A stretch of 64,000 nt of DNA. Origin: Pseudocercospora fijiensis CIRAD86 (taxonomy: Eukaryota > Ascomycota > Dothideomycetes > Mycosphaerellales > Mycosphaerellaceae). This document shows positions 1 through 11,692 of this stretch, in pieces. The DNA is taken from the NCBI RefSeq assembly GCF_000340215.1, contig NW_006921533.1, positions 3,088,273 to 3,152,272 on the forward strand, read 5' to 3'. Each line of letters begins with the position of its first letter. Positions within the stretch are counted from its first letter, which is position 1. A model generated the notes under the pieces. It was not told the DNA's origin. It made no database searches and worked only from the letters and a program-made list of their open reading frames with translations. A program made the translations under genes and the position numbers.

Positions 1-224
1 GAGGGTAATATAACCTATAGTAATATAGGCAGCTATATTTAGCAAGATAGGATAACGAGACTGTCGCTTAGGCTAATAACTAGAGCCCTACAATATAGGC
101 ATTATAGAAGTGTAATATAAACAATATGCTATACGAGGTTAATAATCTGTCTACTCTATAGAAGGAGGCCTCTTATATAGGCTTAAAACTAGCCTATAGA
201 TATAGGGCCGGTTACTAGCTAATA
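1..224 (-). mobile_element. LTR fragment of the Gypsy family (window-edge truncated)
   Basis: This stretch matches 51,124-51,348 and 63,114-63,341 almost base for base, which identifies it as the outer part of the same roughly 960-bp LTR in the same orientation. It ends at the LTR terminus near 224. Differences from the 51,124 copy are nearly all CA-to-TA or TG-to-TA (for example the gcaatata/gtaatata and catgaac/aataaac positions), the signature of RIP. The rest of the element lies outside the window to the left. Confidence 0.85.
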
Positions 225-758
225 GTACGCTACTAAAGCTAAAGCTAAAGCTACGCTAAGAATAAGGTCGCGCGGAATACTAGTTATAGCGGCTACTACT
301 ATCGATATCGCTATTAGTATTACTATCGGTATTAGTATCGATAGAAGAAGAATATTATAAGGCGAAGCGCGAAGTTATAGCGAGTCTAAGTAAGGCTTAT
401 AGCGATAATAGGCATAGTAAGGTTAGTAAGGAAGGTATAGGAATAATAGGAAGCGACAGTAGGCTCGGGTAGAGCTGTTGAGCCTCTGTGTGTAGAGCTC
501 CGTCACTGACTCGCATACACATGTGCACCCCCGAGCTCCGCTGGTGGCTGTTGACCACGTTGTGGTGGAACTGGCATGGAGACTCCGCCCGCTGAAGACG
601 AGTCAGACGACATCGCACCTTGCACCCGCACGCCCATCGCATCGTATCGCTATCGACACACTAGCGCAGCGCTGGGCCATCACGAAAAACTGCTGTGACC
701 TCTGTACACCACCACATCAACAAAGCAGCCGTCATCACGGTCACCACGCCTCTCAACC
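225..758. other. Degenerate TA-rich DNA, then CTU2 upstream region
   Basis: Bases 225-470 are TA-rich, almost free of TG and CA, and contain short internal repetitions (aaagct three times near 237; tatcgatatcgctattagtat-like units near 300). It is presumably old RIP-decayed repeat DNA. Composition changes sharply near 470-480 to ordinary genic sequence, which forms the promoter and 5' leader of the downstream tRNA-thiolation gene. No gene is seen. Confidence 0.5.
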
Positions 759-1838
759 ATGCCCGCAAGGCGACTGCCCGCCACGCCTATCAACCATAGC
801 TTATGCAGGCGCTGTCAGCTGATCGAGCCCGCCATCGACGTTCGCACCGAGCCGCTGTGCGAGCACTGCTTCACCAAATATGTACACTCCAAAGTGGTGA
901 AGCGTATGGACAGCTTCAGAGTCCGCCATGCTGGACCCGCGCACCACCGAAAGTTGCTCCTACCGCTCTCCTTTGACGCCTGTTCCCTAGCTCTCCTACA
1001 CATCCTCAGCCAGCACCAACGGGGACAAGCAGAAAAGACTGGTCGGAAAGGCTACAAACTTTATATCTTGCATATCGACAACGGCTCAGCAGTCACAACT
1101 GACGATGGAAGCTCCCTCGCGAAGGTGAAGTCACGTTATCCTGAGCATGAGTATCAGACCATGCCCATGTCCAACCTCTTTTCATTGGACGACATGTCAG
1201 GCCTGTTCCCTGAGAGTGTCACGAGTGACCAGGGTAATCAGCTTGACGATAATGAACGCTTATCAGCCTTGCTTGCAGCGTCCAAGTCGGCCACTACAAG
1301 GCAGGATTTATCACTGATCTTGACCCGCCGCCTTGCTGTACGACAGGCAAAGAATACCGGCTGTGAGGCCATCATCTGGACCGACAGTACGACCAGACTC
1401 GCGGAAAGGATTCTCGCCGAGACCGCAAAAGGGCGAGGTCTCTCTCTACCATGGGTAGTTGCGGACGGAGAGTCGCCACAAGGAATTCCCTTCTACTTTC
1501 CATTGCGCGAGCTGCTCACGAAGGAAGCTCACGCTTACCTGTCCTTCCTTGACCCGGCCATGGATGCAGATATGGTTCGAAGCGAGGCGCGAGCTCCCGT
1601 GAGCACGAAGAATACCACCATCGATGATCTGATGCAGCAGTATTTCCACACCGTGGAACAACAGTACCCTTCAATTGTAGCAAATGTCGTAAGGACTACC
1701 AACAAACTGAAAGCGCCGTCGATCCGCCAAATCGAGCAGCTTTGTGAGCTCTGCAGCATGCCCTTGGAAGGAAAGGCTCCTGCAAAGAGCAGACTATGCT
1801 ATGGCTGCATTCGAACATTACCAACAGCAGGCGATTGA
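759..1838 (+). CDS. CTU2: Cytoplasmic tRNA 2-thiolation protein 2 (Ctu2/Ncs2)
   Basis: A 359-aa, intronless frame that matches the fungal Ctu2/Ncs2 family throughout. The family acts with Ctu1/Ncs6 and the Urm1 sulfur carrier to thiolate the wobble uridine (mcm5s2U34) of Lys, Glu and Gln tRNAs in the cytosol. Visible hallmarks are an N-terminal zinc pair (C16xxC19, C34xxC37 in the EPLCEHCF context), the RKLLLPLSFDACSLALLHIL stretch that replaces the PP-loop of the catalytic partner, the LYILHID strand, and a C-terminal CxxC pair (C329xxC332, C347xxC350). ATG at 759 is chosen because the conserved zinc region begins 15 residues later. The gene is convergent with the secreted-protein gene, with only 67 bp between stop codons. 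Confidence 0.92.
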   Translation: MPARRLPATPINHSLCRRCQLIEPAIDVRTEPLCEHCFTKYVHSKVVKRMDSFRVRHAGPAHHRKLLLPLSFDACSLALLHILSQHQRGQAEKTGRKGYKLYILHIDNGSAVTTDDGSSLAKVKSRYPEHEYQTMPMSNLFSLDDMSGLFPESVTSDQGNQLDDNERLSALLAASKSATTRQDLSLILTRRLAVRQAKNTGCEAIIWTDSTTRLAERILAETAKGRGLSLPWVVADGESPQGIPFYFPLRELLTKEAHAYLSFLDPAMDADMVRSEARAPVSTKNTTIDDLMQQYFHTVEQQYPSIVANVVRTTNKLKAPSIRQIEQLCELCSMPLEGKAPAKSRLCYGCIRTLPTAGD

Positions 1839-1905
1839 CCTCTCGATACCACCATCTCCTTCGACCTCCTCTCGAAACACAAGCCCAAATTCCCCCTGGC
1901 ATCCA

Positions 1906-2606
1906 TCATCGCCTGGCCTTTCTCGTATCTGGCGGCGCCAAGCTCTTCAGTACAACCGGCACGGCCGAGTCGCTCAGGCTGTTGTCGGTGTTCCATTTGA
2001 GAGCCCAAGTGCTATTCTGGTCATCGACAGGGTCGGCATACCATTTCGCTGTGATCTCTCCCGAATCGCTCACCCACACAAGCAACGTGCCCCACAGGTC
2101 GAATCCAGTCGTTGTCAAAGTCGCGTTGTCAACGGAGCTAAACTTTACGGCTTCGAAAGCACCCGAACTGTTGTCAATCGCCAGTTTTGGTGTGGTCCAG
2201 TTGCCAGTGGTCGTACTGTCTACACGGGAAGCAGTGATGGAATCGTCATCGGCATCCAGCGAGACTACTGAATTTTAGAATCTATTCATAAGCACCACGT
2301 TCTCAGATTCAAACAGAGATCGTTGAAGAACCACGAAGCTTACGAGTAACATTGGTTGAGAAACCAGCGTTTGGCGGTGGTGCAATTCCAACATATGCGC
2401 CGCCTGCGAGAACATTAGCCATTACGCGATTCTTTCGGCTCCGTATACGCACCGTCTGAATAGAATAAAGGATATCCTTTGATGCCGGAGCCATAGCCGT
2501 AGAATCGCGCACCATCTTGCTGTGCCGAGACGGCGACTGCAAGGCAGAGAAGAGGTGGTATGGAAGAGAAAAGCATGATCTTTCTGCGCAAGTCACTAAA
2601 TTGCAA
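1906..2606 (-). CDS. Small secreted protein, three exons
   Basis: My splice model has exons 2606-2453, 2403-2344 and 2267-1906, with introns of 49 and 76 nt. Intron 1 starts GTGCGT and ends TCGCAG, with a GCTAATG branch-like site. Intron 2 starts GTAAGC and ends TTCAG. The product is 191 aa. It starts with a clear signal peptide (MLFSSIPPLLCLAVAVSAQ) followed by a YGYGSGIKGYPLFYSDG motif and a beta-rich, Asn-glycosylation-rich body with Trp residues (NWTTP, FDLWGTLLVWVS, AKWYADP), ending in a basic tail. The pattern resembles uncharacterised Dothideomycete secreted proteins of about 190 residues. No enzymatic motif is recognised, so an effector, wall-associated or storage-type role is open. 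Frame continuity across both introns supports the model. Confidence 0.75.
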
Positions 2607-3588
2607 GGATGAGGTGAAGACAAGGCGCTCGACGGGCGTTGAAGCGGTGGATGAAGGGAAAAGGAGATAGTTATCGCGTCAAGCACCGTCTTCTGGGAAT
2701 ATGCATTCGTAACCGCCTGCGTCGCTTCCTCAAGGACTGTGACTTGGCCCAAGGACTAAGGCTGTTTCATCGCTTTTGTGATCTGGATTACGGAGTCTGC
2801 CGGGCCATCTGAAAATCGCAAACATGCGTCGCGTTCTCTCTGGCCTCGCCTGGTTCTGGACGCGTGGCCAGCAAGCGATTGAAGGCGACATTTTCGTCAT
2901 CCCCTGTAAAAACTCGTTGCCTCGGAGCGTTCGTCGGCAGAACTAGGATTCTGGTGGCAGTGGGTCCATCCCCGGGGTGGGTGGACTTGGCAAACATGGA
3001 TGATGATGATGCTTGATCACTCTTGCGCGGCGCATCCACCGAGAAGCTTGAGATGACGAAGATCCTGGCTGCGGAGTATTGACTGATGAACGCCAGCCGC
3101 CCCGACGACATGCCCATTGCCCACAGACGTTGCAGCAAAGTTTGATGCTACGGAGAATTCTGCACGACGACAACCAAGCGTAACTTTTGATGGAAACCAC
3201 ATGGGCGTACTCACGCACACGCACACGCGTATCGCTCACCTGGGACCACCACGCGCCTAGGGATCAGTGGTGCAATTGTTCCGCCGCGACACCTTCGCAC
3301 ACCTGCTACGAATGATCGATCGTCCAGCCATCCCACGGCGCCTCCGACGCGTGCGCTCGATCAACTGACGTGGCATCGTGCATACTCCTACGTCTCTCGC
3401 GCTGCTGTGGATCACGGGAATCCGCAAGAGTGTGCTCAGAATACGGCCGATCGTATCTAATGTGATGCGTGACGATGTCTTCCAGGACGAATGATAAGTT
3501 ATAGATGAGCGGGCTGCTTCCGTTTGTGCTCGTCAGCAGTATCCATCTCTCCCTCGTATCTTCATCTTTTTTTTCCGCCACATCGATC
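2607..3588. other. Intergenic region between two divergent secreted-protein genes
   Basis: About 1 kb holding the promoters of the minus-strand secreted protein and the plus-strand laccase. A short CA/CG alternating tract lies at about 3,208-3,230. Several open frames of about 70-115 codons occur on the minus strand, but they lack recognisable domains and overlap in different frames, so none is called. Confidence 0.5.
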
Positions 3589-5564
3589 ATGAAGCCTCGC
3601 TCGTTGTACTCATTATGCTTAGCACTTGGTGTTGCCTCTGTCCACGCAGTATCTATTCCCCACTCGGACAACTTTGCTCGCCAGTCGACATGTTCAGGCA
3701 ATTCAGCAGACGACAGAAGTGTTTGGTGCGATTACGATATTTCGACGAACTACTACGACACAGTCCCTGATACTGGCGTGACGCGAGAGTACTGGTAAGT
3801 ATACGGAAGGAGGTGCTGAATAGCTTTTCAAAGCGAGAATTACTATATCTTGGTCATTGAGACTCAGCAGTCGCTTTTCAGCCTGTTCAGTCAGGATCGC
3901 ATTTCGCTCTTGGGACTGAAGCTAACCTTCATCCTCCATCTTTAGGTTTGAGATCACTAATACAACAGCGTCACCTGATGGCGTTGAGCGACTCATTCTA
4001 TCAGTGAATGGCAGCGTACCTGGACCGACAATCATTGCAGACTGGGGCGACACAGTCATCGTGCACGTTACCAATAGCCTTTCCACGAATGGAACAGGTA
4101 TACACTTTCATGGCATACGGCAAAACTGGACGAACCCTATGGACGGTGTTCCAAGTATCACGCAATGTCCCACGACTCCTGGAGATACCTTTACGTACAC
4201 TTGGCGCGCGACACAATATGGAAGGTAAGTTGCCTCGCCTTCTGAACAGCATTAATCACTTCCTTATCATTCCCAGTTCCTGGTACCACTCGCACTACAG
4301 CCTGCAAGCATGGGAAGGTGTGTTTGGCGGCATTCTCATCAATGGGCCTGCTACGGCGAATTACGATGAAGACCTAGGGGTACTATTTCTGAATGACTGG
4401 GATCACCAGACGGTGAACGAGCTGTACACCTCCGCTGAAACTTCAGGACCGCCTACACTGGATACAGGTCTCATCAATGGCACCAATACATGGGAAGATA
4501 CCTCCGGCTCCCGATGGGAAACAAACTTCGTCTCTGGCACATCCTATCGGATTCGTCTTGTGAACGGCGCAGTCGACACTCACTTCGACTTCATGATCGA
4601 CAACCACACTCTTCAGGTCATCGCTGCAGACTTCGTACCCATCGTCCCATACACCACCGAAACGCTCAGTATCGGAATGGGCCAACGCTACGACATCATC
4701 GTAACAGCAAACATGTCCGGCGTAGCCTCCGACTTCTGGCTTCGCGCAATCCCAGATACTTTCTGCAGCAGTAACTCCTACCCCGACGACATCAAAGGCA
4801 TAATCCACTACGACAGCAGCACCGACACCCCCTCCACCTCGGCATACGACTACGATGAAGGCGACTGTTTCGGCGAAGCAGCCTCGGACCTGGTCCCATA
4901 CCTCTCCTTGGACGCTAGCACGGATGGCGACGTAGATGAAGATCTGCCGGTCAGAGTCGGCTTCAATTCCGCCAAGCTCTTCAAATGGTACATCGGGGGC
5001 ACGACCATGCAAGTCGAATGGGACGATCCTTCGGCCTTGCAAATCGTAAATAATTCTTCTGACTGGTCTTCATCATCGGGCGTGCATGAAATTCCGACAG
5101 CCAACTCTTGGAGTATCATAATCATCGAGACTACGAGTACGATCCCTCACCCGATACATTTGCATGGACATGACTTTTATCAACTCGCGCAAGGCACGGG
5201 GACGTACGCGGATGCGGCACCGACGCTTCAGACGACGAATCCGCCCAGGAGGGATGTTACGATGTTGCCCGGGAGCGGGTATGTGGTTATTGCTTTTGTG
5301 GCGGATAATCCTGGGGCATGGTTATGCCATTGCCGTAAGTTTCAGCAGCACACGTGTATGATGGAAATGTCATCTCGACTAACGAACGTTTTGTGCCTTC
5401 TAGATATTGGTTGGCATACCGAGGAAGGCTTCGCGCTACAGTTTATTGAGCGATATGATGAGATCGCGAGCATGTATAATGCGACACTGCTAGAGGATGA
5501 GTGCACCACCTGGGCTAACTGGACTGAGGAATACAGTGTTGAGGACGATGGGTCCGGAGTATGA
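3589..5564 (+). CDS. Laccase-type multicopper oxidase, secreted
   Basis: Exons 3589-3794, 3946-4224, 4277-5334 and 5404-5564 give 567 aa. All introns are GT-AG and the frame is kept. The first 20 residues form a signal peptide (LYSLCLALGVASVHA). All four copper-binding blocks are present: HFHG (about 122-125), WYHSH (164-168), HPIHLHGH (from about 453) and HCHIGWH (513-519), so the T1, T2 and T3 sites look intact. The family oxidises phenols or similar substrates and reduces oxygen to water; fungal members act in pigment and melanin formation, lignin attack or detoxification. The residue at the T1 axial position after HCHIGWHTEEG is Phe. The C-terminus ends GSGV, similar to the DSGL/V tail of ascomycete laccases that plugs the oxygen channel. 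An upstream in-frame ATG-like extension to 3505 is ignored because the signal peptide starts at 3589. Confidence 0.9.
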
Positions 5565-5798
5565 GGGACAGCCCGAAAGGCACCGGGTTGCATTGAGAAG
5601 GCGTTTTGAAATGGGCGGCATTAGTGACGACGAAGAGTGTCTTGTCCGACCCGAATCTCGTAGCAAGCAACAGTAATGTTGGAATGGTGACAGTGGCGCG
5701 CTCGGCTCGCGCGATGTGGAATGAAGCAAATTATAGAGCAGATCAGCTTCGATTGCTTTTATCTGTACAGAGGCCACAACAGAGTTCCGCTCAAAAGC

Positions 5799-7353
5799 CT
5801 ACTGAGGCTGCTCCTGCCCACGGTACTGATCAGCTTCGTATCGCTTGCCTCTGAATGCCCAAAGGCCCCAGTTTCCGCAACTGATATCTCCAGGATCAAG
5901 ATCATTGAGATCCCATCTTAAACTCCTGAACCGATTCTCCCCTGGTGTCATCAACAGATCCATTTCTCCTCGCGAATTGCTCTTGACCCATTCGATATCT
6001 CGCTGCATATCATACTCAGTGTAGCCAGTGCAGATTATTGGTACTTTCGTCTCGAGAAGCTGTGGCAAAGTCTCTGACCACTCATGACTTGACGCCGGAT
6101 GTCCCAATCCAGGATGGAAGAGCACAAAGCAGTCAAAGTAGGGATCGTAAGGATAGAAGTGTTGAGCCTGGTGGAGATTGTGGAAATATTCCACGTATGT
6201 GCTGATCTTCATGACGCCTCCAAGTCTGTCCTCGATTACGGCACCGAATGGATTCTGTGGTGTTCGTTCGGGTAACGGGAATTCGTCGTCACGATTTGCC
6301 ATGCTTTCTGGTCCAATGAAGATCAAGTGGAAGGTGGCACGAGGGAAGAGGTATGCCAGTTGCATCCAGACGTCGCGGGGCAGAGAAGATTCCGCTCTGG
6401 CGCCTAGGATGAATAGTCGGACAGGCGGTGACTGTGTCCGGAGGCCCTTGATGTCCATACCACCACCGGACTTGGGTGGGTGAAGCGTATAGCGGAGAGC
6501 TGTCAACAGTTAGTCACGAACACGGAAAGTGACAAGAGGGATGTTTACCTGCTAAGGATCTCAGTCCCTCTGGAAGCAATTTTTGCTTCAGGCTGTATGG
6601 ACTGAGCTCGTGTAACACGCTGCCAATGGTGATGGGATATGTCAACAAGCGAGTCACTTGTCGCATCGCCCTTTCCTGATTAATAGCTTGAAACTCTCTG
6701 GTATAGAGCAGTGTGTCCCAATTTGTCATGTTGACCTGCGCCTCCTCCATGTGCGGTCCTGGATACTCGAATTCGGCGAAGAATCTTCCACTGTGGAGGT
6801 CATGATCGTCCTCGTTGATCTCTCGTAGAATGTCGCATATCTCCAAGTGGCTCTCGTAGTCGCTCGCGAAATGCTCTTCACTGCACGCCACTGGAATACC
6901 ACAGTCCGGACACTCGTATCGAACATGTGCAGGAGGCATTGCTCCTGTCTTTCGTGCTTCTAGGTCATTCGGAGACTGCGGTGCTCGGGTCGCTTGGTGG
7001 TGTGGGTGCGGACAGTAGGCATTCTGTCTCATGAAGGCTGCTCGTTTCCGTATTTGCGGCGAAGGGGAGTTCGTGAAAGAGTGGAATAGGTTGTTTGGCT
7101 GGAGCAGCACCTTTTGCTCATGCTGACTTGTGAAAGGCGGGATATCTGAAGTTGATCGACTTGCTGGCTCTACTGCAGGAGAAGCCTTCTGCCGTGATGA
7201 TGAGTGAAGCTTGCGGGTCTTCGCGGCGGGCGGTTTCGATGCTGCTGAAGTGAACGTTCGTCTGCCCGCTGTTGCAATTGTTCGTGTTGATGCTGATGAG
7301 GCGCCGGATGCTGCCAGTCGGAGGCACCGACCACATATCAATTTCGACGCCAT
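5799..7353 (-). CDS. MSS51: MSS51-type mitochondrial translational activator
   Basis: Two exons, 7353-6549 and 6499-5799, joined across a 49-nt intron (GTAAAC...GACTAAC...GACAG), give 501 aa. The N-terminus is Ser/Ala/Arg-rich like a mitochondrial presequence. A MYND-like zinc finger follows at about 148-173 (C148xxC151, C157, H169xxxC173). Next come the conserved NMTNWDTLLYTREF and LLTYPITIGSVLHELSPYS blocks and a long C-terminal domain (DPYFDCFVLFHPGLGHP, VPIICTGYTEYDMQRD). This is the fungal MSS51 architecture. In yeast, Mss51 activates translation of COX1 mRNA and couples it to assembly of cytochrome c oxidase. The divergent start lies 247 bp from the RSE1 start, implying a shared promoter. 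ATG at 7353 is preferred over an in-frame upstream extension because the presequence-like stretch starts there. Confidence 0.88.
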
Positions 7354-7600
7354 GGGATCTTCTCCTAGGCTGGGATGGTTGCAGCTCAAGGTCGACGACG
7401 CACGAAGCTGCTGTCTATACCATGATCATGCCATGCCATTTGGAGATGTCTGCCCGCCGGTCCGAGCTCCGAGCGGGCTTCTGGATTTCTTGGCGCTTGA
7501 CTCGCTGCAGCTCAACTTTCTTCGCGACACGAGACGAGCAAGCGAGAAGAAGAAACAGAACGCGGCATCCAGCGCGACAACACCAACAACAGCGGCCGCG
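7354..7600. promoter_or_regulatory. Short bidirectional promoter MSS51/RSE1
   Basis: Only 247 bp separate two divergent start codons, so transcription of both genes must start within or very near this segment. The stretch immediately upstream of the RSE1 ATG is rich in CAACA repeats, a common fungal 5' leader composition. No TATA box is obvious. Confidence 0.55.
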
Positions 7601-10600
7601 ATGGCCAACGTCAACCAGTCGCAGGCCTTCTATGCGCTCACTCTCGAACAGCCGTCCGCACCTGCAGCCGCCGTTCTGTGCAATGCCATTCCTGGGCTCA
7701 AGGCCGGCGACCAGCAAATCTTCGAAGCTCGAGGCCAACATGTGATGCTGCACCGCATTGTGCAGGGCGTCGACGGAGGAGATCGCAAACTGGTGACAGT
7801 CTGCGATCAAGATGTCTTCGGCATCGTGCGCGGAGTCGCGGCATTTCGCATTCCAGGAACATCAACAGGTTAGTGAATCCTCACCGCAGTCGAGCGAGAA
7901 CACATAGTGATGGCTGTTGCCCACAGCGTCCCGTCGAATGCGCGAGTCTTCTGCGCTCTCTGCGAGGATGCGCTTGGAGTCTCTGGCGAACCCCTCTTTC
8001 CGCATCAAAGGGACATACTGAATGCTAACATGATGTTCCAGATCAGCTTGTGATCGCTTCAGACTCTGGCCGAGTGACGATGCTCACCTACGAACACGAC
8101 AAGCAAAAGTTCAAGCGCGAGCACCTCGAGACATATGGCAAATCAGGCGTGCGCCGTACCATTCCTGGGCAATATTTGGCAAGCGATACTCGTGGACGAT
8201 GCATCATGCTTGCAAGTGTCGAGAAGAACAAGGTCGTCTACATGCTCAATCGTGCCGCCGATGGCAACATTCTCATATCGAGCCCGCACGAGGCCAATCA
8301 GTGGGGAAGCTTGTGCTTCGCTATTTGTGCTCTAGACACTGGCTGGGAGCCACCAATTTTTGCAGCGTTGGAAGTCGAGTACACCGAGGCGGAAAGCGAT
8401 CCAAGTGGTGAAGCATACGAGCGAAGGGAGAAGCAGCTGGTCTACTACACAGTCGACATGGGCTTGAACCATGTTGTGAAGACTTGGAGCGAGCCGGTCG
8501 ATTACAGCGCCAATATGCTTATCGGTGTTCCAGGAGGACAGAATGGCCCTTCAGGTGTACTGGTGTGCTGTGAAGACCGCATCTACTACAAGCACGACAA
8601 GGCTGCATCTCTAGCTATTCCCATTCCCAGGCGCAAAGGTGCAACCGAAGACCCAAATCGGAAACGATACATTGTGGCAAGCTGTCTCCATCTTGCGGCA
8701 TCGAGAAAAGAATTTTTCTTCCTCCTTCAAACCGAGGACGGCGACGTCTTCAAGCTCAACATCACCATGGCCGTGGATGCGCAGGGCCGACAAACTGCAG
8801 ATCCTGAGCAGATCATCTTGAAGTACTACGACACATTTCCCATCGCGAAACAGATGCTCCTGCACAAGAAAGGCTTCCTGTACATTGCCACGGAAAATGG
8901 CAACAGTCAATTGTACCACGTTGACGACCTAGCCGATGATCTCGAATTTGAGCCACACAACAATTTCACATCGGACGGTGTATCTCCCGACCCTGCTGAA
9001 GCATATGAGCCTACCTACTTCCAGCCTCGCGAGCTCACGATGACGCATTTGGCTGTGGATGTGCCCGGTCTCCATCCTTTGATGCGGACGAAAGTCGACA
9101 ACCTAACTGGTGAGGATGCGCCGCAAATCTACGGTATCCAAGGTACCGGAAACAAGAGCTTGTTCAAAACGATTCGGCATGGACTGGATGTTGAGATTAT
9201 GATTGACAACAATATGGGCAATGTGCCTTATGATGGTATTTGGACTTTCAAGCACAGATCGAGCGACGAACATCACAAATACCTCATCATCAGCAGTAGC
9301 TACGGCGACCTGACCGTCGCTTGCTCCATTGGTGATTCAGTCGAGCAGATCGAGAATTCTCCTTTCCTTGAGAATCGGGCCACTGTTCATGCACAGCAGA
9401 TGGGCGATTCTACGCTCGTGCAGGTGCACGCGAGAGGCATTCGATCTATTTTGGAAACAGGAGCCTTCAACGAATGGCCGACTCCACCACATCGAACTGT
9501 CGCTGCGGCTTCTGCAAATGAGAGACAATTGCTACTGGCTTTAAGCTCTGCCGAGCTTGCTTTCTTTTTCATGGGCGAAGATGGTATCCTGATTCAGCTC
9601 GAGGAAATGCCGGAAATGAGTGGCAAAATCACCGCAATTTCTGTCGGGCAGACCCCGAAAGGTCGACAACAAGCTAAATATGCTGTTGTGGGCTGCGAGG
9701 ATTGCACTATCCGTGTCCTCAGTATTGAGTTGGACTCACCATTAGAGGCGCGCAGTGTGCAGGCTCTATCGGCAGTCCCGACTTCGCTCGAGGTCGTAGA
9801 GATGCTGGATCCTGCTTCTGGCACTACTGTCAATGTTGTGCACATCGGACTGAGATCTGGACTCTACCTGCGAGCTATCATTGACGAGACTACTGGTGAG
9901 CTTGGTGATGTGCGGACCAAGTTCCTAGGCACCAAGCCACCCCGATTGTGCCCTGTAGAAGTGGATGGAGAGGACTGCGTGCTTGCATGCTCTAGCAGAC
10001 CCTGGCTGGGATACAATCATCCTCAGTCGAAACTCTACACCGTCACACCCCTCATAGCAGAGCCGATGGAGGCGGCCCGGTCTTTCTCCAGTCCTGAACT
10101 CAAGGGCCTCTGCGCGATCCAAGGCTCATCACTACTAATCTTCTCTATCCCATCGATTGAAGGCAGATTGTCGCACAGCTCTGTGTCGCTTCAGTATACG
10201 CCGCGATCAATGACCCGAAATCCTTGGTATCCACTCTGGTATGTCGCGCAAAGCGAAGGAAATACGCTTTCCCAAGCTACGCGCGATCAATTGCGTGGCA
10301 AGAGCATAGGAGACGACGACGAAGCGAAGGCGATGGAGAGACATCTCGGACTCCCACGCGGCAATGGTCACTGGGCGTCCTGCATCCAAGCAGTCGATCC
10401 GATCGGAGGACGGGAAGTTACGTGTACGATCGAGCTTGGAGAGAACGAAGCCGCACTTTCATGCGCATGCGTCGCTTTTGAGTCCAAGAATTGGGAAGTT
10501 TACCTCGCCGTTGGTACAGGACAGCACATGCAACCTGGCACAGGAGTACAAACGGCGGGTTATGTGCACATCTACAAGCTGCTTAAAGATGGCGCTGAGC

Positions 10601-11445
10601 TGGAATTTGTGCACAAGACAAAGTTCGAGCTCCCTGTATACGCGCTCATGCCGTTCCGCGGGCGACTTGCTCTTGGAGTTGGCAACGAGCTGTTCATATA
10701 TGACATGGGTATGAAGGCGCTGCTCCGGAAAGCACGAAATATTGCTGTGCCGAATCAGATCGTTTCGCTGGAATCGCAGGGCAATCGCATAATCTGCGGC
10801 GATGTCAGCGAAGGCGTGACATACTTGGTCTACAAGCCTACCTTCAACCGACTGATCCCATTCGTGGATGATACAGTTCAGCGCTGGACTACCACGACGA
10901 CGATGGTCGACTATGAAACTGCAGCGGGAGGTGACAAGTTCGGCAACCTGTGGATTGTGCGATGCCCCGAGCAGCCTAGCCAAGAAGCCGATGAAGAAGG
11001 TGCTGGCGGATACATTATGAATGAACGCAGCTACCTCAATGGCGCGCCATATCGACTTGACCTCCGGGCGCACTACTTCTGCCAGGACATTCCAATGAGC
11101 ATGCAGCGCACTGCACTTGTGGCTGGTGGACAGGAAGTCCTCTTCTGGTCTGGTCTCCAAGGCACTCTCGGCATTCTCATTCCCTTCGTCACTCGTGAGG
11201 ATGTCGAATTCTTCACTGCGCTAGAGCAGCAAATGCGCACGGAGGACCCCCCACTTGCTGGAAGAGATCACCTCATGTACCGCTCATACTATGTGCCAGT
11301 AAAGGGAGTCATCGATGGCGACTTGCTCGAACGCTTCATGGGTCTAAGTTATGACACCAAGCAGAAGATCGCTGCAGAAGTCGACCGAAGCGTCAAAGAG
11401 ATTGAGAAGAAGGTGCAAGAGATGAGGACCAGAGTAGCATACTAA
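7601..11445 (+). CDS. RSE1: Pre-mRNA splicing factor Rse1 (SF3b subunit 3, SAP130)
   Basis: Exons 7601-7868 and 8042-11445 (intron 173 nt, GTTAGT...TTCCAG) give 1,223 aa, close to the 1.2-kb-residue family size. Blocks typical of SF3B3/Rse1 include QLVIASDSGRVTMLTYE, FGKSG/YGKSGVRRTIPGQYLA, VVYMLNRAADGNILISSPHEA, GLNHVV, VPGGQNGPSGVLVC and the C-terminal FRGRLALGVGNELFIYDMG...LFWSGLQGTLGILIPF. The protein is a three-beta-propeller scaffold of the DDB1/CPSF160 superfamily within the SF3b part of the U2 snRNP, which helps recognise the branch site in the nucleus. Skipping the 173-nt intron restores the FRIPG...DQLVIASDSGR alignment, which fixes the splice sites. The gene is divergent with MSS51. 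Confidence 0.95.
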
Positions 11446-11692
11446 GCTCACCAGAACAACGCATGGGAAGGAACACCGGCGTTTCTTCACTTTTGTAAAT
11501 TAGGAAAAGTTCGGAGCGGCTACTGACGATGTGAAATGATACCCAGATCGAGACTGATGGCCATAAGGTCTTCGTACCTACTGAGACGACCTTCTTTAGC
11601 AGGAACGAATAAGCAACCAAAGACACTTTCACGTCCACCGAGAATGATCGCATTCAATCGCTAGCTTGAGCTGAGTCCTGGCTTCTCCTCCA

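Noticed and set aside
1744..2278. Plus-strand open frames of 160-175 codons downstream of CTU2
   Set aside because: They overlap the end of CTU2 and the antisense of the spliced secreted-protein gene, and they show no domain; the minus-strand gene explains the openness.
2788..3239. Minus-strand frames of 98-116 codons upstream of the laccase
   Set aside because: They overlap in different frames, carry no signal peptide or domain, and lie in a region expected to hold two promoters.
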